Assembly (NCBI RefSeq): GCF_038006045.1 | Contig: NZ_JBBOUK010000001.1 | Location: 155,001 to 219,000, forward strand | Direction of reading: 5' to 3' | Length of the DNA stretch: 64,000 nt | Source of the DNA: Exiguobacterium sp. FSL W8-0210 | Lineage (GTDB): Bacteria > Bacillota > Bacilli > Exiguobacteriales > Exiguobacteriaceae | In this document: positions 12,207 to 23,240 of the stretch, piece after piece | Position numbering within the stretch: the stretch's first letter is position 1 | How the letters are laid out: each line of letters opens with the position of its first letter | Notes under the pieces: model-generated | The model's input: only the letters and a program-made list of their open reading frames with translations | The model's database searches: none | What the model was told of the DNA's origin: nothing | Program-made: the position numbers and the translations under genes

Positions 12207-12266
12207 AAAGTTATACCGTTTTGAAAAAAGTCATACTGTTTTTAAAAAAGTTGCACCGTTTCGCCC
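12207..12266 (+). repeat. three 20-bp tandem repeats, candidate TnsB-binding sites of the Tn7-like right end
   Basis: AAAGTTATACCGTTTT (12207), AAAGTCATACTGTTTT (12227) and AAAGTTGCACCGTTTC (12247) recur with an exact 20-bp period; the consensus is AAAGTYRYACYGTTTY. Tn7 right ends carry closely spaced, partly overlapping TnsB sites of about 22 bp, so position and spacing fit. The identification is by inference. Confidence 0.6.
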
Positions 12267-12299
12267 CTTTGGATCAAACTAATTCAAAGGGGTGTTTTT
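12264..12299 (+). terminator. terminator downstream of glmS
   Basis: Perfect 8-bp stem CCCCTTTG / CAAAGGGG with a 13-nt loop containing GATCAAACT, then TGTTTTT. It ends transcription from glmS. The IS30 remnant begins 11 bp further on. Confidence 0.85.
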
Positions 12300-12312
12300 A
12301 TGTGACGGTTTG

Positions 12313-13268
12313 TCAAATTAAGCGCAACACTTCTTCGGAAAAGACCTCGTATGCAGTTTTCCAATCCAAACACTTTCTTGGGCGATTGTTGATTCTAGAA
12401 AGTGCGTATTCTAATTCTGTCTTGTTGATCATTCCAAAGTTGGTTCCCTTTGGGAAGAACTCACGGAGAAGACCATTGGCATTCTCATTGCTGCCACGTT
12501 GCTATGAAGAATAGGGATCCGCGAAGTACATCGGGATACCAAGAGAGTCCTGTATCCGTTCGTGACAGCTGAACTCCTTACCGCGATCCGTCGTCATGGT
12601 TTGAAACGCTCCCGATGGGAAAGAAGAGTAAAGTGTTCGGATGGCATGTTCCATCGAGTGAGAAGAACGATCGACCATCGGTAGTACGATATAGAACCGA
12701 CTTTTACGTTCGATGAATGTCGCGACACATGCCTTTGTCTGCCCTCGTCCTGATACGACAGTATCCAACTCCCAGTGCCCGAACGTTTCTCGACCCCGGA
12801 CGTCCGATGGACGTTTACTGATCGGAAGCCCGATGTTGAAGCGACCTCGTGTCTCACGTGGCTTTTGGCGCTTTCCTTTTTGTCGTAAGACGCCTAAATC
12901 GCTCTTGATGAATCCTTTATATATATGAATCCTTTATATATCCATCGATAGATTGTACTGTACGATGGTCCCTGTTCGTGAAAGAGCCGTCAGGCGATCT
13001 GTTCGGGAGACCATGTCTCTCGCAGTTTCGAAAGGATGCGTGAGCCAAGCGAAGCGCTGAACAGCGTGCGTGCTCCACAATTCTTTTTTTGCATCTCATA
13101 ACGCCGTTCGGCGTTGATCGCATTGTAGGAGGGATTCCGTTTTAGTTCACGTGAAATCGTAGACGGCTGTCGACCGAGATGCTGAGCGATCTTTCACATT
13201 GAAAATCCAAGCTCTAGATAAGTTTCTATTTTGACTCTTTCTGATGTGGTAAGATGAACATAGCTCAT
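12313..13268 (-). pseudogene. IS30-family transposase (broken)
   Basis: Read from ATG at 13268 on the minus strand, the product begins MSYVHLTTSERVKIETYLEL and contains an N-terminal helix-turn-helix, the segment GHWELDTVVSG, a DDE integrase core with TTDRGKEF, and the C-terminal QRGSNENANGLLREFFP motif typical of IS30. The frame is interrupted by TGA after FSM, TGA after SPEQIA, TAG at the Trp expected in PYSSWQRG, and a 17-bp tandem duplication at 12908-12941. It is surely inactive. Confidence 0.88.
12908..12941 (+). repeat. 17-bp exact tandem duplication inside the IS30 transposase
   Basis: ATGAATCCTTTATATAT occurs at 12908-12924 and again at 12925-12941. Seventeen is not a multiple of three, so it shifts the transposase frame between the Tyr-Lys-Gly-Phe-Ile segment and the catalytic core. 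Confidence 0.9.
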
Positions 13269-13367
13269 AACGAATCCTCCGTTGAATTTTGTGTGGTAAC
13301 TCTATTCTACACGAGGTTGTTATGGGTTTTTTTGTGTTTTCAGCTAGGTGTTGCACTTAATATTACA

Positions 13368-14782
13368 ATTCGTCTAATGGTAAAACAGAAAAGCTTTTAT
13401 TAGATTGGGGAATGCTACCGTTTCTAGCTATCCAGCACTCATATGTAGATGGAATAGTTAGCGAAAGTATTGCTCCTGCACCTACAGAAGAAATAGAAAT
13501 AACGATTTATCCTAATCAAGTTAAATATTTTGAAAGTGAATGGAAGATTTTAAATACAGAAGAAAAGACTAAATCAACTGGTTTTAAATTTAAATACAGA
13601 AACCAGATTTATATATTGCCATTAATTGAAAGTATTCGAAGTATATTAGCACCCAATCGTTTTTTACTTTATCGTTTGCTAGAGATGAATAATTCTTTTT
13701 TAAATTATTTTATAGAAAGTCAGTGTGACAATCATCTTCATATTGATTTTAATTCTACGTATGAAAAGAAGTACACAAAAAACGATTTTTTATTTCAATT
13801 GTTATGGGTCATTACAAATCCTGATATACGTAATTTATATATGAATATTGGCTATACCTTTGTAGATACGGGAAAGCTGAAATTTGAATGGACGATAGAT
13901 CAACCAATTGTTATTAAAGCTGTAATTAAAAAAAGAATGAGCAGTGATTTAATTCTAAGAATTCTTTCTGTGCGAAATAAAGAAATTCCGTATGATAAGG
14001 TATCTTTTACACATCCAGAATTCACAACAAAAGAGAAAAGTAGTGAAACGAAGAAACACACATTTGTAAAAAGTGATTCAGTAGAAGAACCATATGAACT
14101 TGATCATGAAGATGCAGGTGCTAGTGAAGAATTTGATTTGATTCCAATAGATAATCAATATCATGATTACACGAATTTACCTCAACTAAAAAAAATGACG
14201 ACTAGCACAAGTAAACTTAGAGAAGACAAGAATGAACATACAAAGCAATTTAGGATAGAAGATACCAACAAGCGTACCGTCGCAGGTACGGGAGGAAATA
14301 GTTTAATAAGGGGAATCGAATTAATTGGTATACATGAAGCTTCAATGACGGGGGAACTAGGAGAGTTTATAAAAATATTAAACAAATTAAATGATTTTCC
14401 TGACGTTCAGACAGTCGACGTGGAAATTGAAGAGTTACCAACTTTTGAAGACAGTAGAAAGTTTAGTTTTTTAGATGATGGAATCACAAGAAGAAAATAT
14501 GCTTTAGGAAGTGTTCAACTTTTTAATGGACATCATTATTTCATTGTGGAAATTGAACGTGAGTATAAATCTCTCGCGATGCTTATTTTAGAAGCCCAAC
14601 AAAGAACTCGGTGGGATATCGTTATTGAGCAATTACTAGAGAATTTGGTCAAAGATAATGGTGCATGGTTGAAAGAATCGCTGAAAGAGGTTGAAGATAA
14701 GGGAGTGACTGTACAAAAGGCAAAGCATAGTAAGAAAAATTATGAACATAGGGCCAAATTATTATTATCTAAAATCATATAA
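13368..14782 (+). pseudogene. tnsE: 5'-truncated tnsE, Tn7-like target-selection protein
   Basis: The open frame runs from the IS30 end; an internal ATG at 13412 gives 456 residues. I recognise TnsE by its layout: an N-terminal part with the W..LPFL and YxLPLIESIRSI patterns, a charged disordered middle (about 200-300), and the C-terminal domain with GSVQLFNGHHYFIVEIE and a final H-K/H-R rich helix. In Tn7, TnsE steers transposition to lagging-strand DNA and mobile plasmids. About 30-40 N-terminal codons appear to be missing where IS30 lies. Its position downstream of glmS, same direction, matches Tn7. Identification rests on remembered family features, not a search. Confidence 0.72.
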
Positions 14783-14801
14783 ATTAAAAAAATTGAATAT
14801 A

Positions 14802-14832
14802 TGTCGACGTCAAGTAGAAATTGACGTTTTCT
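14802..14832 (+). terminator. hairpin after tnsE, using the IS21 end
   Basis: ACGTCAA (14807-14813) pairs with TTGACGT (14821-14827), followed by TTTCT. The 3' arm is the first bases of the IS21 inverted repeat, so insertion may have created it. Confidence 0.4.
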
Positions 14833-14845
14833 GCTCGATTGATAT

Positions 14846-15607
14846 TTACACTTCTGTTGAAAATAAATTCTTACGATTTCTCATGCGATGACTGTCGTCA
14901 TCGCTATGAATCACTTCGACACGATGTAAGAGACGGTCTAATATTGCAGTTGTGATTCCTTGATCACCAATTAGTTCGCCCCATTGATCCGGACTTTTAT
15001 TCGAGGTTAGAATAATTGAGCTTCGTTCATACAGATGATTGATAAGATGGAAGAATAGATTAGCTTCTCTCTGATCCATCGCCATATACATCAAATCGTC
15101 AACGATGACGAGATCGGATTCTCTCAAACGCTTTAGTTGAACTTTAGACTTATTAGAAAACTCCTCCGATTTCAATAAGTGAATCAACTCACCCATCGTA
15201 ACGAAAAATACTCTGTATCCACGTTGGACAGCTTCTAATCCCAAGCCGACTGCTAAAAACGTTTTGCCGACGCCAGGCGGACCGAGTAGGATTAAGTTAT
15301 AATGCTGCTCGAGCCAACTCAATTCGATCAACTGCTTCAATTGTCGGCCCGTCAGGGCCGTTTGTTCATCAATTTTAAATTCTGATAATGGCTTCAAAAA
15401 AGGGAAGCGAGCCCATTTCATACGTCTTTCTAAGCTCTTCGCTTCTCGTTTCTCCCGTTCATGACGTGTGATGGCTTCGAGAAACTCTAGATACGTCCAA
15501 GATGATTTCTCAGCTTCTCGTAAAATCTGTGGAAGCGCATCGGCGGTCTCCGCCAATCTCAACTGTCTGAACTGCTGTTGTAAGTCTGTCACGGTCTGAT
15601 TCATCAC
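14846..15607 (-). CDS. istB: IS21-family helper ATPase IstB
   Basis: ATP-binding helper of the IS21 transposase, related to DnaC/DnaA AAA+ proteins. The 253 residues carry Walker A GPPGVGKT (about 109-116), Walker B LVIVDDL (about 166-172) and the IstB-typical N-terminal helical region with SLERRMKWARFP. The start overlaps the istA stop by 4 bp (ATGA), so the pair is translationally coupled. It appears intact and its length is normal. Confidence 0.95.
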   Translation of the reverse strand: MMNQTVTDLQQQFRQLRLAETADALPQILREAEKSSWTYLEFLEAITRHEREKREAKSLERRMKWARFPFLKPLSEFKIDEQTALTGRQLKQLIELSWLEQHYNLILLGPPGVGKTFLAVGLGLEAVQRGYRVFFVTMGELIHLLKSEEFSNKSKVQLKRLRESDLVIVDDLMYMAMDQREANLFFHLINHLYERSSIILTSNKSPDQWGELIGDQGITTAILDRLLHRVEVIHSDDDSHRMRNRKNLFSTEV

Positions 15608-17184
15608 ACGTCTCCTCTCAAGATACTGACATACGTACTTAACGGACGTGTGTTCACTTGGATATCAGAAACATGTTTTCCGATGGAATGGACACGTGAT
15701 TCCGCGATCGGACTCGTATTCGAACTCAGGTAACGTGCGACGTCTCGAAAGTCATTCGCGCTGTATAGCTTCTCCTGTGTACATTTCTCGAGTGACTGGT
15801 CCAATTGCGGACCATAGTCATGGATGACATTTTCGATGATCGCTAACTGCTCACGCTTGTAGCGCGGAAATTTTTTGCAGAGTTCTTCCAAGTAATGCGT
15901 GGCTTTTTCCTCATCCGTAAAGTGGCCGGTCAGATGTTGTTTAAGCTCGTCGATGCCATGTGAACGATCCCTTAGATGATGACGGCTCTGAATCAATTTC
16001 CCTCTTTCTGAACTGACGGGATGATCCGCAATCACTTTCCCTTCCGGCTGTGTCCGGATGAGCAGTCGGTTAGCGTCAGTCAACTCGATAAAGACGGTGT
16101 TGGCCGCATAGGAAGAATAGGTCCCGAGAGGGACTGAATAACGGTTGGAACGGTATCGAATCGTATTGTCCTTGCTAACGTTCCTTGCTATACTCGACAC
16201 ATGGGTACTTTCATATGAGAGTAACGAACGGACCGGTTGTAAGTGTTGTTTTTCGAAGGAGAACACTTCAGCTGGTCTTTTTTTCGTTGTCTGATGGACA
16301 TTATGATTTCCTGTCCGTGCTAGCCACTGCGACGCCCGTCGATTCCAATCTTCGATGTTCGAATACACACGGCTATCCGCAAAGTTTCCTTTGATATACT
16401 TGACGACGTTCTCGATCATTCCTTTAGATTCTGGGTCCGCACGCCTGCACAAATGGACGTTGAATTTTCTTTGCTGCACATATTGTTGGAATTCAGAGGT
16501 CAATAGGAGTTCACCTGCATTTTCACTGACCGCAATCAGATGATCTTGATCGTAGACAATTTCGGTTGTCCGTCCGCCGTAAAACTGGAAGGCATTCTCA
16601 TGACAACGTATAGCGTCTCGTGTCGTGAATGGTCTGTTCTGCCACTCCATATACTTCATGCGAGAGTGAGCGAGCACGAAAGCGATGAAGTATAACTTGA
16701 TTTCTTTGTTACTCTTCGTTCTTTGCTTCGTTTCTCCCCAGTCAACTTGGAGTTGTTTTCCCATCGGTTGTTCAGGAATCGCCTCGTATTGGCGTACCTT
16801 CCGTTTTTTATCGATTTGATTTACTTCGCGTATTTCTCTGACATACGTCCTGACGGTGCTTCCACCGACTAGAAGTTCCGGATATCTTTCCAGTAACCAA
16901 TCATGGATTTGAGCGCTGCTGAGGTGTGGGAACTCCTCTAACCAGGCTACTATCCAGTCTTTGTACGGATCCAACTTTTTGACCCTCGATTGCGATAACT
17001 CTTCTGAATGACTTTTCACTTCTTCGAAAGTCATGTTCAAATACTTATAGACCGTAGGTCTTGAGATTTTAAGTTCTTTTGCAATTTGAGCAATCTTAAA
17101 TTTTTTTTGATATAACTGATGGATTTTGATATGTAGCATTAACTTTTCCTCCAACGTTTTTCCCTCCAGATCAAATAATGACAA
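15604..17184 (-). CDS. istA: IS21-family transposase IstA
   Basis: DDE transposase of 526 residues. An N-terminal helix-turn-helix (about 30-55, KIAQIAKELKISRPTVYKYL) binds the ends; the integrase core begins with QVDWGETK (about 148-155), includes YDQDHLIAVSENAG and a Glu in KGMIENVVKYIKG, and is followed by the Mu-type C-terminal beta domain (TIRYRSNRYSVPLGTY). It appears intact, so the element may still move. Confidence 0.95.
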   Translation of the reverse strand: MSLFDLEGKTLEEKLMLHIKIHQLYQKKFKIAQIAKELKISRPTVYKYLNMTFEEVKSHSEELSQSRVKKLDPYKDWIVAWLEEFPHLSSAQIHDWLLERYPELLVGGSTVRTYVREIREVNQIDKKRKVRQYEAIPEQPMGKQLQVDWGETKQRTKSNKEIKLYFIAFVLAHSRMKYMEWQNRPFTTRDAIRCHENAFQFYGGRTTEIVYDQDHLIAVSENAGELLLTSEFQQYVQQRKFNVHLCRRADPESKGMIENVVKYIKGNFADSRVYSNIEDWNRRASQWLARTGNHNVHQTTKKRPAEVFSFEKQHLQPVRSLLSYESTHVSSIARNVSKDNTIRYRSNRYSVPLGTYSSYAANTVFIELTDANRLLIRTQPEGKVIADHPVSSERGKLIQSRHHLRDRSHGIDELKQHLTGHFTDEEKATHYLEELCKKFPRYKREQLAIIENVIHDYGPQLDQSLEKCTQEKLYSANDFRDVARYLSSNTSPIAESRVHSIGKHVSDIQVNTRPLSTYVSILRGDV

Positions 17185-17308
17185 TCACTATTTTACTAGA
17201 GTTCTAAATAAATTGAGCAAAAGTGTAAAGCGTCATCGAGCAAAAACCGTCAACTAAATTCTAGCGGTTACAATATATTGTTATTTGCAATTTTTCATGC
17301 TGGAAAAT

Positions 17309-17317
17309 TGATATAAT
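17309..17317 (+). promoter_or_regulatory. extended -10 promoter of hsdM
   Basis: TGATATAAT (TGnTATAAT) at 17309-17317, 37 bp before the start codon, with no good -35. The extended -10 can compensate. Confidence 0.5.
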
Positions 17318-17353
17318 AGGCATAGAAAATACATGGCTACAGGAGAAAACAAC

Positions 17354-18874
17354 ATGGCGACAGCAAACTTAGGATTTGAAGAAAAGTTATGGAAAATGGC
17401 AGATAAATTGCGAGGGTCAATGGATTCTGGCGAATATAAAAATGTGGTATTAGGGTTATTATTTTTAAAATACGTATCTGATGCATTTGAAGAAAAATAT
17501 GCGGAGTTAAAAGCAGATGAATGGGCAGACGAGGAAGACCGTGATGAATATGTTGCGGAGAATATTTTCTTTGTACCAAAAGAAGCGCGTTGGTCATTCA
17601 TTAAAGACAATGCAAAAAAACCCGAAGTAGGTCAATTAATTGATGCTGCAATGGTTGCAATTGAGAAAGAAAATCCATCATTAGTGGGGGTATTACCTAA
17701 ATCATTTGCACGCCCAGAATTAGATAAAACACGCCTTGGCGAAACAATCGACTTATTTTCATTCAAGGTCGGTGATGAAGAGAGCCGTGAAAAGGATGTT
17801 ATCGGTCGTGTTTACGAATATTTCTTAGGTAACTTTGCAAGCGCAGAGGGCAAGAATGGTGGCGAGTTCTACACACCATCTTCAGTCGTTCGCTTACTAG
17901 TTGAAATGCTAGAACCATACAAAGGCCGTGTATATGACCCTGCATGTGGCTCTGGTGGTATGTTTGTACAATCATCTAAATTCATTAAAGAACATCAAGG
18001 TCGTATTGATAACCTGTCTGTATATGGTCAAGAGTCTAATCCAACGACATGGAAACTTTGTAAAATGAACTTAGCAATTCGTGGGATTGATGCAAACTTA
18101 GGCCCACATCACGCAGATACATTTTTAAATGATCTACATAAAGGCTTAAAAGCTGACTACATTATGGCGAATCCACCATTCAATATTAAAGATTGGGGTG
18201 GCGATAAGCTACAAGATGATATGCGCTGGCAATATGGTATTCCTCCAGAAGGTAATGCCAACTATGCTTGGGTACAACATATGATTTCAAAATTAGCACC
18301 GGCTGGTGCAGCAGGTTTCGTTTTAGCGAATGGCTCGATGTCTTCTAACTCAGGTGGCGAAGGGGAAATTCGTAAAAACTTAATTGAAAATGACTTAGTG
18401 GAATGTATTGTTACACTACCAGGTCAGCTATTTTACTCAACGCAAATTCCTGTATGTTTATGGTTCGTATCGAAAAATAAAGTGAAGACAGGCAAACGTG
18501 AACGCAATAATAAAATTCTCTTTATTGATGCACGTAATTTAGGATTTATGGCAGATCGTACGCATAAAGAATTTAGTGATGAAGACATTCAAAAAATTGC
18601 TGGTACGTTCCATGCGTGGCGTGGTACGAATGAACAAGAATATACGGATGAATTAGGTTTTTGTAAAGAAGCAACAGTTGAAGAGGTACGAAATAACGAT
18701 CATATTTTAACACCAGGACGTTATGTAGGTTTAGCAGAACAAGAAGATGATGGCGAACCATTTGAAGAAAAAATGGCACGTTTAACAAGTGAATTATCAG
18801 CGCAATTTGCAAAATCGAAAGAATTAGAAGAACAGATTCGTAAAGCATTAGGTGGTATTGGGTATGAGATTTAA
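17354..18874 (+). CDS. hsdM: type I restriction-modification methyltransferase subunit HsdM
   Basis: N6-adenine methyltransferase subunit that, with HsdS, methylates the host at the recognition site. ATG at 17354 is chosen because AGGAGA lies 7 nt ahead; an in-frame ATG at 17333 has no ribosome site. The N-terminal HsdM_N helical domain (about 5-130) is followed by the methylase domain with motif [11 protein letters not shown] (about 193) and motif IV NPPF (about 272). Length of 506 residues is normal. First gene of hsdMSR; hsdS starts 11 bp before its stop. Base composition is more AT-rich than the flanking core genes, fitting island cargo. Confidence 0.95.
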   Translation: MATANLGFEEKLWKMADKLRGSMDSGEYKNVVLGLLFLKYVSDAFEEKYAELKADEWADEEDRDEYVAENIFFVPKEARWSFIKDNAKKPEVGQLIDAAMVAIEKENPSLVGVLPKSFARPELDKTRLGETIDLFSFKVGDEESREKDVIGRVYEYFLGNFASAEGKNGGEFYTPSSVVRLLVEMLEPYKGRVYDPACGSGGMFVQSSKFIKEHQGRIDNLSVYGQESNPTTWKLCKMNLAIRGIDANLGPHHADTFLNDLHKGLKADYIMANPPFNIKDWGGDKLQDDMRWQYGIPPEGNANYAWVQHMISKLAPAGAAGFVLANGSMSSNSGGEGEIRKNLIENDLVECIVTLPGQLFYSTQIPVCLWFVSKNKVKTGKRERNNKILFIDARNLGFMADRTHKEFSDEDIQKIAGTFHAWRGTNEQEYTDELGFCKEATVEEVRNNDHILTPGRYVGLAEQEDDGEPFEEKMARLTSELSAQFAKSKELEEQIRKALGGIGYEI

Positions 18875-20060
18875 ATTAGAATGCTATGAATTACAAGAAT
18901 TAATGAAAATAAAGTACGGAAAGAATCAAAAAAAAGTGGAAGATGAAAATGGTGAGTTTCCCATTCTCGGAACAGGTGGTGTGATGGGGTATGCTAATAA
19001 ATTTTTATATGATAAGCCTTCTGTTTTGATTGGTAGAAAAGGTAGCATTAGTAAAGTTAAATATATCGATAAACCTTTTTGGACAGTAGATACATTATTT
19101 TATACTGAAATAAATGAAAATAAAGCGTTACCTCTATATATCTATTATTATCTTTCACAAATAGATTTTAATTATTATAACGAAGGTACTACCATACCTA
19201 GTCTTAGAACAGAAACTTTAAATAAAATCGAAATTTATTTACCAAATATTAAAGTTCAAAATAAAATAGTGGATTTCCTTTCAAATATCGATAAGGAAAT
19301 CGAATTAAATACCAAAATTATATCTAATCTCGAACAACTTTCTCAAACTCTTTTCAAACACTGGTTCATCGACTTCGAATTTCCAAATGAAGAAGGAAAA
19401 CCGTATAAATCAAGTGGTGGAGAAATGGAGGAAAGTGAGTTAGGGGAGATACCTAAAGCATGGGAAATTTACAATGTAAATGAATTTGCAAAAAGTATTT
19501 CTAATAGTATTAATAAAAAAGAAAAGCAATATGCAAAATTCCTTAACACCTCTGATGTGTTAGACGGAGAAATAGCTGATGTCGATTTTCTTCCTACTAA
19601 AAACATGCCGGGCCAAGCAAAAAAGTTAATTGAACAAAATGATATATTGTATAGCGAAATTCGTCCGAAAAATAAAAGATATGCATATATACAAATAGAA
19701 AATGCTGATGATTACGTTGTGTCTACAAAATTAATGGTATTGCGAACAAATGAAGAAATTCTTTCAAGTAAATTATTTTATATATGGTTAACTATGCAGA
19801 GCACTATCAATGAATTAAATCAGATTGCTGAAAGCAGATCAGGAACTTTCCCTCAGATTACATTTTCTATTCTTTCAAAGTTCAAATTAGCATTACCACC
19901 TAAAAATCTTATGGATGCTTTAACTGCTACTGTTACCCCATTATTAAATGAAATCTATGAATTAAGGTCAGAAAATAAAAAGTTAGTCGAACTCCGCGAT
20001 ATCCTACTCCCAAAACTATTATCGGGTGAAATCGAAATCCCTGATAATTTGGAGGTATAA
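18864..20060 (+). CDS. hsdS: type I restriction-modification specificity subunit HsdS
   Basis: DNA-recognition subunit setting the target for both methylation and restriction. ATG at 18864 has AGGTGG 8 nt ahead within the hsdM 3' end. Two variable target-recognition domains (about 1-150 and 200-350) are each followed by a conserved helical segment ([19 protein letters not shown] and [21 protein letters not shown]), the standard two-half layout. The segment [15 protein letters not shown] start of the second half is typical. Length of 398 residues is normal. The recognition sequence cannot be told from the protein. Confidence 0.94.
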   Translation: MRFKLECYELQELMKIKYGKNQKKVEDENGEFPILGTGGVMGYANKFLYDKPSVLIGRKGSISKVKYIDKPFWTVDTLFYTEINENKALPLYIYYYLSQIDFNYYNEGTTIPSLRTETLNKIEIYLPNIKVQNKIVDFLSNIDKEIELNTKIISNLEQLSQTLFKHWFIDFEFPNEEGKPYKSSGGEMEESELGEIPKAWEIYNVNEFAKSISNSINKKEKQYAKFLNTSDVLDGEIADVDFLPTKNMPGQAKKLIEQNDILYSEIRPKNKRYAYIQIENADDYVVSTKLMVLRTNEEILSSKLFYIWLTMQSTINELNQIAESRSGTFPQITFSILSKFKLALPPKNLMDALTATVTPLLNEIYELRSENKKLVELRDILLPKLLSGEIEIPDNLEV

Positions 20061-20063
20061 GAC

Positions 20064-23000
20064 ATGTTTAAATACAATGAATCAGAGTTAGAAGGGGCAA
20101 CACTGGAATGGTTAGAGGAACTAGGGTATGACATTGTGGAAGGTCCAGATATTGCACCGGATGGTGATAATCCAGAGCGTGATAGTTTTCAAGATGTTGT
20201 CTTAGTTGATCGTTTACGTGACGCTTTGCGAAAGATAAATCCAACACTTGCTGTAAAAATCATTGAAGAAGCTGTTCAAAAGATTGTGGCGAATGCTTCG
20301 CCAAATTTAATCTTGAATAATAAACAATTCCACAAGCTTGCGACGGATGGTATTGAGATACAAGTACAAGGAGAAGATGGTTATAATCCGACTGTTTCTG
20401 TCTATGTGTTTGATTTTGAAAATCCACAAAACAATGATTTTATGGCAGTTAATCAGTTTACGATTATTGAAGGACAATCAAATAAACGTCCCGATGTACT
20501 TGTCTTTGTTAATGGCTTACCTATTGTTGTGATGGAGCTCAAAAATGCGACAAATGAAGATGTTGATATTTCAGATGCATACAATCAAATCCAAACGTAT
20601 AAACAAGCAATCCCTACACTATTCCGTTACAATGCCTTTTTGATTACGAGTGATGGTATTAATGCGCGTGTTGGCTCTCTTACTGCGAATGAAGAACGTT
20701 TTATGAAATGGCGTACGGTTGATGGTACTTCATTAGCCAGTCCTGCTGAACCGCAACTTGAAGTAATGATTAATGGAATGTTAGAACCTCGTCGATTACT
20801 GGATATTATTCAAAACTTTATTTTATTCCAATCAGATGGTGAAAACACATTCAAAATTTTAGCTGCCTATCACCAATATCATGCGGTGAATAAAGCAGTT
20901 GAAAAAGCACAAGTAGCAACTGCGGAAGATGGTGACCATAAGATTGGTGTCGTTTGGCATACGCAAGGTTCTGGTAAAAGTTTATCGATGGTGTTCTATG
21001 CAGGGAAACTGATTAAAGTGATGAATAACCCAACATTGGTGGTTTTAACAGACCGTAATGATTTAGATGATCAGCTGTATAAAACATTCTCGATGTCGGA
21101 GGATATTTTACGGCAATCACCAAGCCAAGCGCAGTCTAGTGATTCTTTACGTGAATTACTAAATGTAGAATCAGGAGGCATCATTTTTACGACATTACAA
21201 AAATTCTCACCTGATGAAGAAACAGGTGAGATGCCATGCTTAACAAACCGTACAAATGTTATTGTCATGGCTGATGAAGCACATCGTTCACAATATGGTT
21301 TCGGTGCAGCATTATCACAACAGAAAGATCACGAAGGTGAAGTGAAGTATGGCTATGCGAAATATGTTCGTGATGCATTGCCGAATGCTTCATTCATTGG
21401 ATTTACTGGGACACCAGTAGAATCAACAGACCGTAATACACCAGCAGTATTTGGTGAATACATTGATGTGTATGATATGTCACAGGCTGTAGAAGATGGT
21501 GCGACAGTTAAGATTTTTTATGAGTCACGTGTTATTCCTTTAGAATTACCAGAGGGATTAGCAATTGATGGTGATTATGAAGATATTACAGAAGATCAAG
21601 AACTATCGACAAAAGAAAAACTAAAGTCAAAATGGTCCCGTTTAGAAGCAGTAGCTGGTGCTGGTTCGCGTGTCGAAAAAATGGCACAAGATTTAGTACA
21701 TCACTATGAAGAACGTGGAAAAGCGATGTTTGGTAAATCAATGATTGTCGTCATGTCGCGTCGCATTGCGATTGATTTATATAAAGAAATTATTAAACTA
21801 CGACCAGAATGGCATTCAGATGACGATGATAAAGGTGCTATTAAAATCGTTATGACAGGTTCATCTAGTGATCCTGTAGAATGGCAGCCGTTTATCGGTA
21901 ATAAAAAGCGTCGCGAATTTTTAGCGCGTCGTATGAAGGATAATGATGACCCATTAAAAATCGTCATTGTGCGAGATATGTGGCTAACTGGATTTGACGT
22001 ACCTTCAATGAATACGATGTATATTGATAAACCGATGAAAGGCCATAACTTAATGCAAGCTATCGCACGTGTAAACCGTGTGTTTAAAGATAAACCAGGT
22101 GGCTTAGTTGTTGATTATATTGGTATTGCAGATAATTTAAAACAGGCATTAAAGCAGTATACAGATAGTGACCGTGAAACAGCCGGGGTTGATACAGCTC
22201 TTGCAGTAGATGTCATGTTAGAAAAACATCAGCTTATTTTAGAATTGTTATACGGTCATGATTATTCAGGCTTTAAATCCGAAAAATCATCGCAACGGAT
22301 TAAAGCAATTGTCAATACAATGGACTATGTCATTGGACTAGGTGAAGAAGAAAAGAAACGCTTTTTAGATACCGTAACGGAATTATCGAAAGCATATGCT
22401 TTATGTGCGACGACACAAGAGGCAGAGGAATTAAACGATGAAATTGGTTTCTTTAAAGCTGTAAAAGCGAGTATTGTGAAAACAATCGGTGATGGTAGCA
22501 AAAAGAAAACAGCTACTCAAATGGATGCACAAATTAATCAATTGATTTCAAAATCGGTTATCTCTGAAGATGTTATTGATATTTATAAAGAGCTTGGACT
22601 AGAGAATCCCGATATTTCGATTTTATCCGATCAATTTTTAGAAGATGTTCGAGCGTTACCACAAAAGAATTTAGCAGTAGAATTACTGAATCGTTTATTG
22701 AATGGCAAAGTGAAAAATGTGCAGCGTAGTAACTTAATCAAGGCGCGCAAGTTCTCGGAAATGTTAGCGAACTCACTAAACAAATATAATAAACGCACAA
22801 TTGAAACGTCTAAAGTTATTGAGGAATTAATTGAATTAGCGAAGGAAATGGACGGGGCTTATAAACGTGGAGAAGATAATGGCATGGTCATGGAAGAAGT
22901 CGCATTCTATGACGCATTAGCTTCACATGATACAGCCGAACAAGTTTTAGGGGATGATACGTTAAAAATCATCGCCCATGAATTAACTCAGTCCATCAAA

Positions 23001-23174
23001 GAAAATATGAGTATTGACTGGAATCTACGTGACTCTGCACGCGCAAAAATGCGTGTGATGGTCAAACGATTACTGAAGAAATACGGCTACCCGCCAGAAA
23101 TCAGTAAGCAAGCAGTTGAAACAGTAATTGAACAAGCAGAGCTAATGTCAGAACAGTTGGCGTTGGAGTTATAA
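20064..23174 (+). CDS. hsdR: type I restriction endonuclease subunit HsdR
   Basis: ATP-dependent DNA translocase and nuclease of the type I system. The 1036 residues hold an N-terminal PD-(D/E)xK nuclease ([20 protein letters not shown], about 140-158), Walker A TQGSGKS (about 299), DEAH box with DEAHRSQYG (about 402), motif FTGTP (about 446), motif [10 protein letters not shown] (about 664) and the C-terminal helical region that docks on HsdM. GGAGGT precedes the ATG and only three bases separate it from hsdS. No interruption is visible, so the system should be functional. Confidence 0.95.
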   Translation: MFKYNESELEGATLEWLEELGYDIVEGPDIAPDGDNPERDSFQDVVLVDRLRDALRKINPTLAVKIIEEAVQKIVANASPNLILNNKQFHKLATDGIEIQVQGEDGYNPTVSVYVFDFENPQNNDFMAVNQFTIIEGQSNKRPDVLVFVNGLPIVVMELKNATNEDVDISDAYNQIQTYKQAIPTLFRYNAFLITSDGINARVGSLTANEERFMKWRTVDGTSLASPAEPQLEVMINGMLEPRRLLDIIQNFILFQSDGENTFKILAAYHQYHAVNKAVEKAQVATAEDGDHKIGVVWHTQGSGKSLSMVFYAGKLIKVMNNPTLVVLTDRNDLDDQLYKTFSMSEDILRQSPSQAQSSDSLRELLNVESGGIIFTTLQKFSPDEETGEMPCLTNRTNVIVMADEAHRSQYGFGAALSQQKDHEGEVKYGYAKYVRDALPNASFIGFTGTPVESTDRNTPAVFGEYIDVYDMSQAVEDGATVKIFYESRVIPLELPEGLAIDGDYEDITEDQELSTKEKLKSKWSRLEAVAGAGSRVEKMAQDLVHHYEERGKAMFGKSMIVVMSRRIAIDLYKEIIKLRPEWHSDDDDKGAIKIVMTGSSSDPVEWQPFIGNKKRREFLARRMKDNDDPLKIVIVRDMWLTGFDVPSMNTMYIDKPMKGHNLMQAIARVNRVFKDKPGGLVVDYIGIADNLKQALKQYTDSDRETAGVDTALAVDVMLEKHQLILELLYGHDYSGFKSEKSSQRIKAIVNTMDYVIGLGEEEKKRFLDTVTELSKAYALCATTQEAEELNDEIGFFKAVKASIVKTIGDGSKKKTATQMDAQINQLISKSVISEDVIDIYKELGLENPDISILSDQFLEDVRALPQKNLAVELLNRLLNGKVKNVQRSNLIKARKFSEMLANSLNKYNKRTIETSKVIEELIELAKEMDGAYKRGEDNGMVMEEVAFYDALASHDTAEQVLGDDTLKIIAHELTQSIKENMSIDWNLRDSARAKMRVMVKRLLKKYGYPPEISKQAVETVIEQAELMSEQLALEL

Positions 23175-23184
23175 AGTTAGAAGG

Positions 23185-23229
23185 TCATTAATGTAGTATT
23201 AAATAAATACTTACAATAATGATTTTTTT
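23185..23229 (+). terminator. AT-rich hairpin with T run after hsdR
   Basis: TCATTA pairs with TAATGA around an inner stem GTAGTATT / AATACTTAC, followed by seven T. It overlaps the leader of the next gene, so it may terminate hsd transcription or attenuate the next module. The stem is weak. Confidence 0.45.
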
Positions 23230-23240
23230 GGAGGGTAGAT

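Larger units (their letters stand above)
12311..13367 (-). mobile_element. IS30-family insertion sequence, decayed
   Basis: Imperfect 20-bp terminal inverted repeats at 12311-12330 and 13348-13367 share GTGTTGC-CTTAAT read outward. Length is about 1.06 kb, normal for IS30. The single transposase reading frame is on the minus strand and is broken. The element separates the glmS side from the truncated tnsE and may have removed the tnsE 5' end. Confidence 0.8.
14821..17253 (-). mobile_element. IS21-family insertion sequence
   Basis: Terminal inverted repeats read inward as TTGACGTTTTCTGCTCGA (14821) and TTGACGGTTTTTGCTCGA (ending 17253), with internal repeated AAGTGTAAA. About 2.43 kb with the istA-istB pair on the minus strand, both open reading frames intact. 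No clear target duplication is visible: the flanks GAAA and CTAA differ. It lies between tnsE and hsdM. Confidence 0.9.

Noticed and set aside
12221..12514. Plus-strand frame of 97 codons next to glmS
   Set aside because: It runs antisense through the IS30 transposase 3' end and terminator; no coding signature.
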